Source: Endozoicomonas sp965196975
GTDB lineage: Bacteria; Pseudomonadota; Gammaproteobacteria; Pseudomonadales; Endozoicomonadaceae
Assembly (NCBI RefSeq): GCF_965196975.1
Contig: NZ_OZ239981.1
Coordinates: forward strand, 930,001 to 994,000
DNA: 64,000 nt
Reading direction: 5' to 3'
Shown here: positions 36,347 to 43,105 of the stretch, in pieces
Layout: each line of letters opens with the position of its first letter
Position numbering within the stretch: position 1 is the stretch's first letter
Program-made: the position numbers and the translations under genes
The notes under the pieces: model-generated
The model's database searches: none
What the model was told of the DNA's origin: nothing
The model's input: only the letters and a program-made list of their open reading frames with translations

Positions 36347-37639
36347 ATGGCAAGAATCCTCGTCGAATCCATCGAACATCGATCCGTTGCCAGCCTGGTG
36401 CCCTACGCCAATAACGCTCGTACTCACTCCGATGAGCAGGTGACCCAGATCGCCCGGTCGATCGAGGAGTTCGGGTTTGTGAATCCGGTGCTGGTGGGCA
36501 GCGATGATGTGATCGTAGCAGGCCATGGACGTTTGATGGCGGCAAGGCAGCTGGGGATGGAAACGGTGCCGGTGATCGTGCTGGGGCATCTGACCGAGAC
36601 GCAACGACGGGCGCTGGTGATTGCGGATAACCAGATTACGGCCAATTCCGGCTGGGATGAAGGTCTCCTGAAACAGGAACTGGCCGAACTGGATGCGCTG
36701 GATTTTGATCTGGACCTGATGGGGTTTTCCGATGAAGAACTCGAAGGTTTGCTGCTGCTGGACGAACCAGAAGGGCAAACCGACGACGATGAGATTCCTG
36801 AGCCGGAAGATCATCCGGTCAGTCAGGCTGGTGACCTGTGGGTGTTGGGGGATCACCGGGTATTGTGCGGGAGTGCAACTGAACAGGCTGACGTTGAAAC
36901 CCTGATGGGGGGCCAGCTGGCGGACATGGTGTTCACGGATCCGCCCTACAACGTCGATTATGCAAATCCTGAGAAAAACGGCAAAGCGAAAAAAGATCGC
37001 CGGATCAAAAACGACAACCTGGGCACGGAGTTTTACACCTTCCTGCTGGCGGCCATGAGCAACCTGCTCGGTGTCTGCAAGGGCGCGATTTACATCTGCA
37101 TGTCGTCGTCTGAACTGGACACCTTGCAGAAGTCTTTTCGGGAGGCCGGTGGCAAGTGGTCCACGTTTATCATCTGGGCCAAGAACACCTTCACCCTGGG
37201 GCGCTCCGATTATCAGCGTCAATACGAACCGATTCTCTACGGCTGGAAGGAAGGCTCAGAACACTTCTGGTGCGGAGCCCGCGACCAGGGCGATGTCTGG
37301 TACTTCAACAAACCGGTGAAAAATGATCTGCACCCTACCATGAAGCCGGTGGAACTGGTGGAACGGGCCATTCGCAACTCCTCCAAAACCTGGGACATCG
37401 TGCTGGATCTGTTTGGTGGCTCAGGTTCTACCCTGATCGCCTGTGAGAAGTCCCACCGCAGTGCCCGACTCATGGAATTGGATCCTAAATACGTCGATGT
37501 GATTGTGCGCCGTTGGGAGGAGTACGCTGGTAAGGAAGCCTATCTGGAATCAAATCAACTGACCTTTGAGCAAAACAGGGACGACCGCCAGGGAGGGCGG
37601 AAGTGTCTCCTTGTTAGGGAAGAAAAGGAGACCGAGTGA
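36347..37639 (+). CDS. ParB-like domain fused to DNA methyltransferase
   Basis: A 430-aa DNA adenine/cytosine-N4 methyltransferase. Residues 1-115 are a ParB/Srx-like domain (LVPYANNARTHSDEQV, VAGHGRLMAARQLG). The catalytic domain has motif IV DPPYNVDY (about residue 195), TMKPVELVERAI, then motif I LFGGSGSTLIACE (about residue 355), a beta-class order. I start at ATG 36347; the open frame runs upstream to 35867 only by chance across the DUF6362 gene. No cognate nuclease is next to it, so it is probably an orphan enzyme protecting phage DNA or acting in regulation. Confidence 0.92.
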   Translation: MARILVESIEHRSVASLVPYANNARTHSDEQVTQIARSIEEFGFVNPVLVGSDDVIVAGHGRLMAARQLGMETVPVIVLGHLTETQRRALVIADNQITANSGWDEGLLKQELAELDALDFDLDLMGFSDEELEGLLLLDEPEGQTDDDEIPEPEDHPVSQAGDLWVLGDHRVLCGSATEQADVETLMGGQLADMVFTDPPYNVDYANPEKNGKAKKDRRIKNDNLGTEFYTFLLAAMSNLLGVCKGAIYICMSSSELDTLQKSFREAGGKWSTFIIWAKNTFTLGRSDYQRQYEPILYGWKEGSEHFWCGARDQGDVWYFNKPVKNDLHPTMKPVELVERAIRNSSKTWDIVLDLFGGSGSTLIACEKSHRSARLMELDPKYVDVIVRRWEEYAGKEAYLESNQLTFEQNRDDRQGGRKCLLVREEKETE

Positions 37640-37640
37640 C

Positions 37641-37916
37641 ATGGACGATCTCTCGCGGCGACTGGATCAGATTGATTCTAAGCTCGACAAGCTCAGCGAT
37701 GCGGTGTCCAGGCTGGCCATGATCGAGGAACGAATCACCCATCAGACTACCAGCCTGACCCGTCAGGATGAACGTCTGGATGAGCAGGATAAACGCCTTC
37801 GGCAGCTGGAGTTTCTGTCCAGTCGACGGGGTGTGATGCTCAATTATGTCGAGCGCTTTGGTTGGATTGTGTTGACCACAGTTATCGGGCTTTTTACGTA
37901 TTATTTGAAAGGATGA
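37641..37916 (+). CDS. Small coiled-coil protein with C-terminal membrane anchor
   Basis: A 91-aa protein: an N-terminal coiled coil with heptads (LSRRLDQIDSKLDKLSDAVS), a polar stretch and one C-terminal membrane span (GWIVLTTVIGLFTYYL). The start at 37641 is 1 base after the methyltransferase stop, with GGAG about 10 bases upstream. This shape is common for small phage holin-like or spanin-associated proteins; its role is uncertain. Confidence 0.65.
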   Translation: MDDLSRRLDQIDSKLDKLSDAVSRLAMIEERITHQTTSLTRQDERLDEQDKRLRQLEFLSSRRGVMLNYVERFGWIVLTTVIGLFTYYLKG

Positions 37917-37917
37917 A

Positions 37918-38310
37918 TTATCTAACTCCTTTGTACGCATGAAACTGAAAAGGCCTGCAGCCCGCGCATGGTGAACCGCTGTTAGGACCATTGTATTTAT
38001 GCCATTTTCCAGCACCTTGGGAACCCATAGTGTCTTTCATTCTTTGCTGGCTATTGTGTTCCTGAGATCTAATGTCCCCTTTTTTAGAGTTAGAAGCTTT
38101 TCTTTCACTCAAGAGAGTTTTTGTTTCATTGCAACTTGAACTTTTAACCGTAGCGTTTGAAGCAGAGCTGTTATTTTCAATAGGCTGACATAATTTGTCA
38201 CCGCTAGCTTTACTAACTTTATAACCTTTTGTTTGAGCACTGATGTTCTCAGGACTTGATTCCTGTGAGAACTTTGCTTGTGGAACCACATGTTGACTGG
38301 TTACTTGCAT
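37918..38310 (-). CDS. Leftward cargo gene of unknown function
   Basis: A 130-aa polar protein rich in Ser, Lys, Asn and Gln with no recognised domain. The C-terminus is glycine/cysteine-rich (GAGKWHKYNGPNSG then SPCAGCRPFQF). It is encoded against the direction of its neighbours, is more AT-rich than they are, and fills the whole gap between the coiled-coil gene and the amidase gene. That fits a moron, an accessory gene carried by the prophage. The start has only a weak purine-rich ribosome site. Confidence 0.5.
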   Translation of the reverse strand: MQVTSQHVVPQAKFSQESSPENISAQTKGYKVSKASGDKLCQPIENNSSASNATVKSSSCNETKTLLSERKASNSKKGDIRSQEHNSQQRMKDTMGSQGAGKWHKYNGPNSGSPCAGCRPFQFHAYKGVR

Positions 38311-38394
38311 TCTTTTCGACCATTACGTTTAAGGACCTACCGAATGTGAGTTTTAATTATTGAAAAAGTTCCATTCAATCTTCAGAGGATGAGC

Positions 38395-38838
38395 ATGGGC
38401 AAGCGCACGGAAACCAACTACCTGATCATTCACTGCTCGGCCACCCGGGGCAATCAGAACATCACCCTTGACGATATCAAACGCTGGCACACGACTGAAC
38501 GGGCCTTTATCGATATCGGTTACCACTGGGTGATTGAACGGGATGGTACGGTGAAGCAGGGCCGTCCTGTTGATGATTGGGGTGCTCATGCCAAGGGCCA
38601 TAACCATGAGAGCGTGGGCATTTGTCTGGTCGGTGGATTGGATAACAACAACCAGCCGGAAGATAACTTTACCCCACTGCAGAAGCGCATGCTGAAGCTG
38701 CTGATTGCTGGTCACCAGGCTCTGTACCCTGATGTGGAAGTACGGGGTCATAACCACTTCAGCGAACACAAAGCCTGCCCAAGCTTTCCCGTTGAAGTAT
38801 GGCTCTACCAGGAAGGGCTGCAGGGAGTTGATCTGTGA
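38395..38838 (+). CDS. Endolysin, N-acetylmuramoyl-L-alanine amidase
   Basis: A 147-aa amidase_2/PGRP-type endolysin like T7 lysozyme. It cuts the amide bond between muramic acid and L-alanine for host lysis. Zinc ligand candidates are the His in YLIIHCSA, and His and Cys near VRGHNHFSEHKACPSF. HTTERAFIDIGYHWVIERDG and ESVGICLVGG are family signatures. There is no signal peptide, so it depends on the adjacent holin. I start at ATG 38395 (AGAGG 6 bases upstream); ATG 38389 is also possible. Confidence 0.93.
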   Translation: MGKRTETNYLIIHCSATRGNQNITLDDIKRWHTTERAFIDIGYHWVIERDGTVKQGRPVDDWGAHAKGHNHESVGICLVGGLDNNNQPEDNFTPLQKRMLKLLIAGHQALYPDVEVRGHNHFSEHKACPSFPVEVWLYQEGLQGVDL

Positions 38839-39209
38839 GCTGGGCGGCTGCTGTCCCTTTGGTGGGGAAGGTCATTGATAAGCTGTTCCCTGATGCCAAC
38901 AAAGCAAGTGAAGCTAAAGCACAGCTAGCTGAGATGATGATCAACGGTGAGCTTGAAGAGTTGGAGCATCAGGCGGGTGTCATCAATACAGAAGCCAAGG
39001 GCGAGAGCTGGTTGCAACGCTGCTGGCGTCCGGTTGTGATGCTGGTGTTCACGGCACTGGTTGTGTGTCGCTGGATGGGCTGGGCGGCCCCTGATCTCAG
39101 TGCAGAGGTTGAGCTGAAGTTGTTCAGCATTATCCAGCTGGGCATTGGTGGTTACATTGCCAGTCGTGGTGTGGAGAAGGTGGCGAGAACATGGACGCAA
39201 AGCAGGTGA
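38835..39209 (+). CDS. 3TM-type phage holin
   Basis: A 124-aa protein of the GTA/3TM holin type. It starts with a conserved MSWAAAVPLVGKVIDKLFPD, a helical middle (EAKAQLAEMMINGELEELEH), then WLQRCWRPVVMLVFTALVVC and a second membrane segment (LKLFSIIQLGIGGYIASRGV). Holins form the membrane holes that release the endolysin. It overlaps the endolysin gene by 4 bases. Confidence 0.85.
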   Translation: MSWAAAVPLVGKVIDKLFPDANKASEAKAQLAEMMINGELEELEHQAGVINTEAKGESWLQRCWRPVVMLVFTALVVCRWMGWAAPDLSAEVELKLFSIIQLGIGGYIASRGVEKVARTWTQSR

Positions 39210-39481
39210 TAAAGGTTATGTGTCGTGTAGCTGTGGTTTTGCACCGATTCAGAAAAGTTCGGTATCGTCCGTTTGATGCTCTGAAAGCCCTGTCATTACT
39301 GGCTTCGGGTAAGGCGGAGGGACCCTGCGAACCTTTAGCTAATGCGGGTATGCAACAGCGCGAGGTTTCGCCAGCGACAGAGAAAAAAACGGGGTTGACA
39401 GTGGTTGACAAAAAACGGCTCAAGCCAGCATTTATCTGGTTTTCAGTGTCAATCAGGTTATCCTCTTGTCAACTCTTATGA
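39191..39481 (+). CDS. Possible small protein after the holin
   Basis: A 96-codon frame overlapping the holin gene by 19 bases and running to a convergent gene end. It is basic, with no recognised domain and no spanin-like lipobox. The tail of the frame crosses GTTGACAGTGGTTGACA (39393-39409) and a later TTGTCAAC, which look more like regulatory or hairpin sequence. I keep it as doubtful. Confidence 0.3.
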   Translation: MDAKQVIKVMCRVAVVLHRFRKVRYRPFDALKALSLLASGKAEGPCEPLANAGMQQREVSPATEKKTGLTVVDKKRLKPAFIWFSVSIRLSSCQLL

Positions 39482-39801
39482 GGCTCCCATCGCCCGTTGG
39501 CATTGATTAAAACGGTTGTCACTTTCAGGCTGCGGGCCAGTGCTCTTAAATGCTTCCAGGAAGGGGAGAATCGCGGTTGATGATCGCTCCAGAACTCTCC
39601 CCAATCACGATGCATGGCCATGGTTCTTGTCCGCTGGATGGAGTGGAGGTTGCCGAGCTCAATCAGGAAAATAGCTTCATACATTTCCTGGTACCAGCGA
39701 TTGAGATAGTCGAGTGTATTGCTGTCAGGGTGAAGTAGGCGACAGGACATAAAATGGCCGTTGGAGAGTTCAACGGCCAGAAGAACAGGTGGTCTCATCA
39801 T
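39469..39801 (-). CDS. Small phage protein of unknown function
   Basis: A 110-aa protein, starting MMRPPVLLAVELSNGHF. The start at 39801 overlaps the stop of the IS-interrupted upstream gene (ATGATGA), so the two were one coupled unit. It contains YLNRWYQEMYEAIFLIELG and a Trp-rich HRDWGEFWSDHQ. There is no family match I can name. The IS66-type element 195 bp upstream has probably separated it from its promoter. Confidence 0.6.
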   Translation of the reverse strand: MMRPPVLLAVELSNGHFMSCRLLHPDSNTLDYLNRWYQEMYEAIFLIELGNLHSIQRTRTMAMHRDWGEFWSDHQPRFSPSWKHLRALARSLKVTTVLINANGRWEPHKS

Positions 39802-39995
39802 CGTGGACCACTCATCTGGAGAGTATGCCATTGGCCTTCCTGCCAGTAGTGCAGGAACTCGGCATCGGTGTCGTACGCCAGATTCAATAGCGCTGTTAAG
39901 TTTGCACTGTGTTTGGGACGCACTCGACTCCACGGATCGCCCATGTCTTTGTATGCTTTGGCGCCGTCTTTATCAATGCCTGAAATATCTCCAAG

Positions 39996-41594
39996 GTAAC
40001 TATTCAGCACCCAGCAAAGGCGTATTGTTGTAATTTCGAACCGCTTTAAGAAGCGCCTGAAATATGTTCAACCCCTGCTTTTTAGCAGATGATAAATAGC
40101 TTCGGATTCGGGTAAACATGGTACCTCCGTCTTCGCTTCTGAAGCAGCCTGAGATCTTCTGCTTAAGTTTGGCCATCCTGGCATCACGTTCACTGCCATT
40201 GTTATCGAAGGGAATTGAAAAGTCCGACATGAAGCGCAACGTTTCAACCTTAAACTCAATAAGCCTTTTGAACAGGTTGTAGGCCTTGGTATTCCTGACC
40301 TTCTTACGTCCAAGCACCTGTCGTTGTTTTTCCATATAAGCGGTTTCCTTCGTGAGAGCCCTTTGAAGGATTTGGTCGTATATCGTCTCAATGCGAAGCT
40401 GTATTGCACCAGGCATTTGAGTCAGACCGGCTGCTTTGTATTTCTTGCAGAAGTGCCAGGAGAGCGTAAGCAATTTCATCAGCCGCAGAGCCAGCTTATT
40501 CGCATCCCTATCGACAACTCCCTGAAGCTCTCTCAGATGATGGGCATTACAAAGCACATGCACTGCCGCATAGGCAAAGTAGGACTTCCAATGATCGTGA
40601 ACCAGAATGCCTGCAAAAGTCAGCAGGATGCCCATTGCATCCATTGCTTCACAACCTCGCCTTTCTGAGAGGTAGTAAAGCGTCCATTGGTCATCTCGCA
40701 TAATGTGTAACCACCACAGTGAACCGTCAACCCGCATGCCAGTTTCATCCGCTCCTGCAACCGGACTTTCTTGTAAAGCATCGCGGATACTCTGCTCAGT
40801 AGAGGCCAGGTTCTCATGGGTATAGGCAACAAAATTGGCAACAGAGCCTGCGCTGACACTCATGCAATAAATAGTATTGAAATACTCAGACACCCGGTGA
40901 TATGGGATGAAGTGATACTGGTTTAAATGAACAGCCATTGCCTGAGTCACTTCTCCGTATTGAGCAGCGGCTTTCACTCCTTGGGGAAACTCAGCGGTGT
41001 TCCGTTTACCACAAGGACATACTTTAACGTCTGCCCAGTACGCGGTAACTTCAAATTCTCCGGGTCTACCTGGATCAAAAACCTGTCGCTCAATGTATTT
41101 GGTGGGTTTAATATCGATAAGCGAAGACTGGCAACAGCAACATTTTTCAACCTTCAGATGCCTGACATAATCGGGTAAGGCGACACGTCTCAAACAAGAG
41201 CCTTGATGACCTTTCTGGCCACCTGGTTTATTGCCTGAAGATGGTCTAAGGCTTTTGGGGTTCGGTGTTTCCTGTGAGGAGCAGGGGGCTTCTTTGGAAG
41301 ATGTATCACCTTTATCACTCCCTTTTTTACTGGGCTTTTGATAACCATCTGACGATGGTGGCTTACTACTGTTTTGACTGTTTTTATTAACCCTTTCTTC
41401 CAGTTCGCTGCAACGTTCCCGTAAAAGCGCATTCTCGGTCCGAAGCTCTTCATTCTCTTTAAGGAGAGCTTCGGTAAACGGAGTAGCTGGGAAGTCTGGT
41501 TCCATACTGGAGATTTGTTAGAAAAATTGAGTATAAGATGATGGTCGAAAAATCAGAAAATTCCAGATTTATATGAAGGGTGCTGAATAGTTAC
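39996..41594 (-). mobile_element. IS66-family element, copy 1 (complete, transposase only)
   Basis: A complete 1599-bp element with 17-bp perfect terminal inverted repeats (GTAACTATTCAGCACCC and its complement) and an 8-bp target duplication TCTCCAAG (39988-39995 and 41595-41602). It carries only the large transposase and lacks tnpA/tnpB, like the ISBst12-type subgroup of IS66. A second copy in the same orientation starts at 62541. Confidence 0.95.
40000..41505 (-). CDS. IS66-family transposase (TnpC type)
   Basis: A 501-aa transposase. An N-terminal leucine-rich coiled coil (LLKENEELRTENALLRERCS) leads to SSKPPSSDGYQKPSKK, the hallmark of IS66 TnpC. A zinc-ribbon-like segment with CCCCQSSL and VCPCGKR follows. 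The DDE core has VAGADETGMRVDG and LVHDHWKSYF, and Glu in the region IPFDNNGSERDARMAKLKQK. The stop lies inside the terminal inverted repeat. The frame is intact. Confidence 0.95.
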   Translation of the reverse strand: MEPDFPATPFTEALLKENEELRTENALLRERCSELEERVNKNSQNSSKPPSSDGYQKPSKKGSDKGDTSSKEAPCSSQETPNPKSLRPSSGNKPGGQKGHQGSCLRRVALPDYVRHLKVEKCCCCQSSLIDIKPTKYIERQVFDPGRPGEFEVTAYWADVKVCPCGKRNTAEFPQGVKAAAQYGEVTQAMAVHLNQYHFIPYHRVSEYFNTIYCMSVSAGSVANFVAYTHENLASTEQSIRDALQESPVAGADETGMRVDGSLWWLHIMRDDQWTLYYLSERRGCEAMDAMGILLTFAGILVHDHWKSYFAYAAVHVLCNAHHLRELQGVVDRDANKLALRLMKLLTLSWHFCKKYKAAGLTQMPGAIQLRIETIYDQILQRALTKETAYMEKQRQVLGRKKVRNTKAYNLFKRLIEFKVETLRFMSDFSIPFDNNGSERDARMAKLKQKISGCFRSEDGGTMFTRIRSYLSSAKKQGLNIFQALLKAVRNYNNTPLLGAE

Positions 41595-41739
41595 TCTCCA
41601 AGATTGATAATTGCCCTGGCATCATTCTCACTGGAGAAATATTGTCTCAGGATCTGGCCAACCCGATCCCCATCGAAGTGGCAGTAGATCGAGCGATAGC
41701 TGCCGTCATCCAGCAGCCTCGCGATTCTTGACCGGGTGC

Positions 41740-42204
41740 TCATAAGACAGTCTCCAGTCCGGCGGTGATTCGATAGATTCGGTCCTGACCTTCCGGTTTC
41801 TCCGATTCGATGGTCAGCCCCAGTCGTTTTTTCAGGGCACCGGCGAAAGTGCCTCGGACCGTGTGCTTCTGCCAGCCGGTCTTGTCCATGATTTCTTCAA
41901 TGGCAGCACCCTCCGGGCGGGCCAGAAGTTCAATCACGGTATGCAGCTTGGTGCCAGTGCGAATCTTGCCCTTGTCTTTAGAGGCTGGTTTATCCTCGAA
42001 ACCAATAGCCGCTTTGCCCTGCGGACTGATGTCGTAGGTATTGGGTTCTTTCAGGGAAATCAGGAAGCCCCGACTGGTCAGGCTCTCTAACACTTTCTTT
42101 CGGGCTCCCCCTTTGATGGTGAGTTCTGAGCTTTTGAGGGTGCCGGTTTTTGCTGCTTGCTTTAACACGCTTTCCTGAGCTGAAGTGAGTTTGTCGTTTT
42201 TCAT
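41740..42204 (-). CDS. DUF3489 domain protein
   Basis: A 154-aa protein with two winged-helix-like halves. The second is DUF3489: GTKLHTVIELLARPEGAAIE, EIMDKTGWQKHTVRGTFAGA, LKKRLGLTIESEKPEGQDRI. DUF3489 proteins are probable DNA-binding factors common in proteobacterial phages. I start at 42204, where AGGAG precedes MKNDKLTSAQ; the long upstream extension overlaps the DUF6900 gene in another frame. Confidence 0.88.
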   Translation of the reverse strand: MKNDKLTSAQESVLKQAAKTGTLKSSELTIKGGARKKVLESLTSRGFLISLKEPNTYDISPQGKAAIGFEDKPASKDKGKIRTGTKLHTVIELLARPEGAAIEEIMDKTGWQKHTVRGTFAGALKKRLGLTIESEKPEGQDRIYRITAGLETVL

Positions 42205-42223
42205 GGTGCTTCTCCTTTTTGGG

Positions 42224-42397
42224 TTATTGCTTTTGTCCATCTTCGAATCCTTGCTGGTAGGCCTCTTCCAGAGCTTTCCGGACACACCAGACAGCAACTT
42301 CATTGAAATCTTCGGACGTTTTTCGTTCACTCAGGGTGTCGAACAGTCGATTGTTTTTGGCGATGGCTTCCAGGACTTTTTCGATGCGTTTGTTCAT
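42224..42397 (-). CDS. DUF6900-like small protein
   Basis: A 57-aa protein too short for many ORF filters. It starts MNKRIEKVLEAIAKNNRLFD and continues with TLSERKTSEDFNEVAVWCVR and KALEEAYQQGFEDGQKQ, the pattern of DUF6900 proteins. These are encoded with DUF3489 genes in proteobacterial phages. Here it lies 19 bp upstream of the DUF3489 gene and is the first gene of the leftward unit. Function is unknown. Confidence 0.75.
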   Translation of the reverse strand: MNKRIEKVLEAIAKNNRLFDTLSERKTSEDFNEVAVWCVRKALEEAYQQGFEDGQKQ

Positions 42398-42445
42398 TGG
42401 CTTGTCCTTTCGGTTGATTTGTTGTTGTTATGTACAGTTAGGCTC

Positions 42446-42460
42446 TATAACCGCTGGTTA
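42446..42460. promoter_or_regulatory. Operator-like dyad in the divergent region before the packaging genes
   Basis: ATAACC-gct-GGTTAT is a perfect 6-bp inverted repeat with a 3-base centre. It lies in the 142-bp region between the leftward DUF6900 gene and the rightward small terminase gene. Such a short dyad fits a repressor site for either direction; no protein can be assigned. Confidence 0.4.
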
Positions 42461-42539
42461 TCAAGAAAAAGCGGATAATTATCAATTGCTTGGAGGATAG
42501 GTCGGGCTCTGGCGGGGAAGAGAGGGGGCGAGCGGGGTT

Positions 42540-43031
42540 ATGAAGCTACTGTCGCAGTCAGAATTCGCCAAACGTCAAGGCTGGAGCCGACAATATGTGG
42601 GAAAACTGGTCGGGTCTGGCAAGATCCAGCTGGTCAATGGGAAGATTGATCCAGAGCAGGCGATGGCCGCCATTAAGGCCCAATCGGAGCCTTCCAACGA
42701 ACTGAGAACACAGACCAAAAGCGAAGCTGTTTTACCCACATCGCCCACGGATTCACGACAGGCCGTTGACTTCGTCACAGCCCGCACCATGCGGGAAGCT
42801 TTCAAGGCCAAAATGGCCAAGATGGAGTATGAAGAGAAGGCTGGCAAGCTGACCGATGCTTCAAAAGTCAGAGAAGATGCATTCAGAGCAGGCAGGATTG
42901 TTCGGGATTCATTACTGGGGATCCCGGATCGATTGTCGGATGTACTGGCGGCTGAGAATGATCCGGCGCAGGTACGGCAGTTGTTGATGGACGAGTTCGA
43001 GAACATTCTTCAGGCACTGAGTCAGCAATAA
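42540..43031 (+). CDS. Terminase small subunit (Nu1-like)
   Basis: A 163-aa protein. The N-terminus is a Nu1-like winged HTH (LLSQSEFAKRQGWSRQYVGK then VGSGKIQLVNGKID) that would recognise the packaging site. The C-terminal half is a helical assembly region (FVTARTMREAFKAKMAKMEY, VREDAFRAGRIVRDSLLGIP). It directly precedes the large terminase gene. A hairpin (ATGGGTA-gtcct-TACCCAT, 43050-43068) lies between the two. Confidence 0.85.
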   Translation: MKLLSQSEFAKRQGWSRQYVGKLVGSGKIQLVNGKIDPEQAMAAIKAQSEPSNELRTQTKSEAVLPTSPTDSRQAVDFVTARTMREAFKAKMAKMEYEEKAGKLTDASKVREDAFRAGRIVRDSLLGIPDRLSDVLAAENDPAQVRQLLMDEFENILQALSQQ

Positions 43032-43105
43032 GCTCCAACCGTTTTATCGATGGGTAGTCCTTACCCATTGCCATTTAATGTGACAGTGGACGTGTGAGGA
43101 TAGGC

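Larger units (their letters stand above)
39798..41743 (-). pseudogene. Small phage gene interrupted by the IS66-type element
   Basis: The 5' part (41743 to 41595, starting MSTRSRIARLLDDGSYRS) and the 3' part (39995 to 39798) join in frame when the element and one copy of the 8-bp duplication are removed. The result is a protein of about 112 aa with INLG followed by DISGIDKDGAKAYKDMGDP. The start overlaps the stop of the DUF3489 gene (ATGA), so DUF6900, DUF3489, this gene and the next were one leftward operon. Its function is unknown; the gene is now inactive. Confidence 0.85.

Noticed and set aside
36167..37222. Leftward 351-codon frame opposite the methyltransferase
   Set aside because: Antisense shadow of the ParB-methyltransferase gene, rich in His/Gln/Arg without recognisable domains.
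42303..42500. Rightward 65-codon frame overlapping the DUF6900 gene
   Set aside because: It is antisense to the DUF6900 gene and has no ribosome site; the DUF6900 reading has family support.
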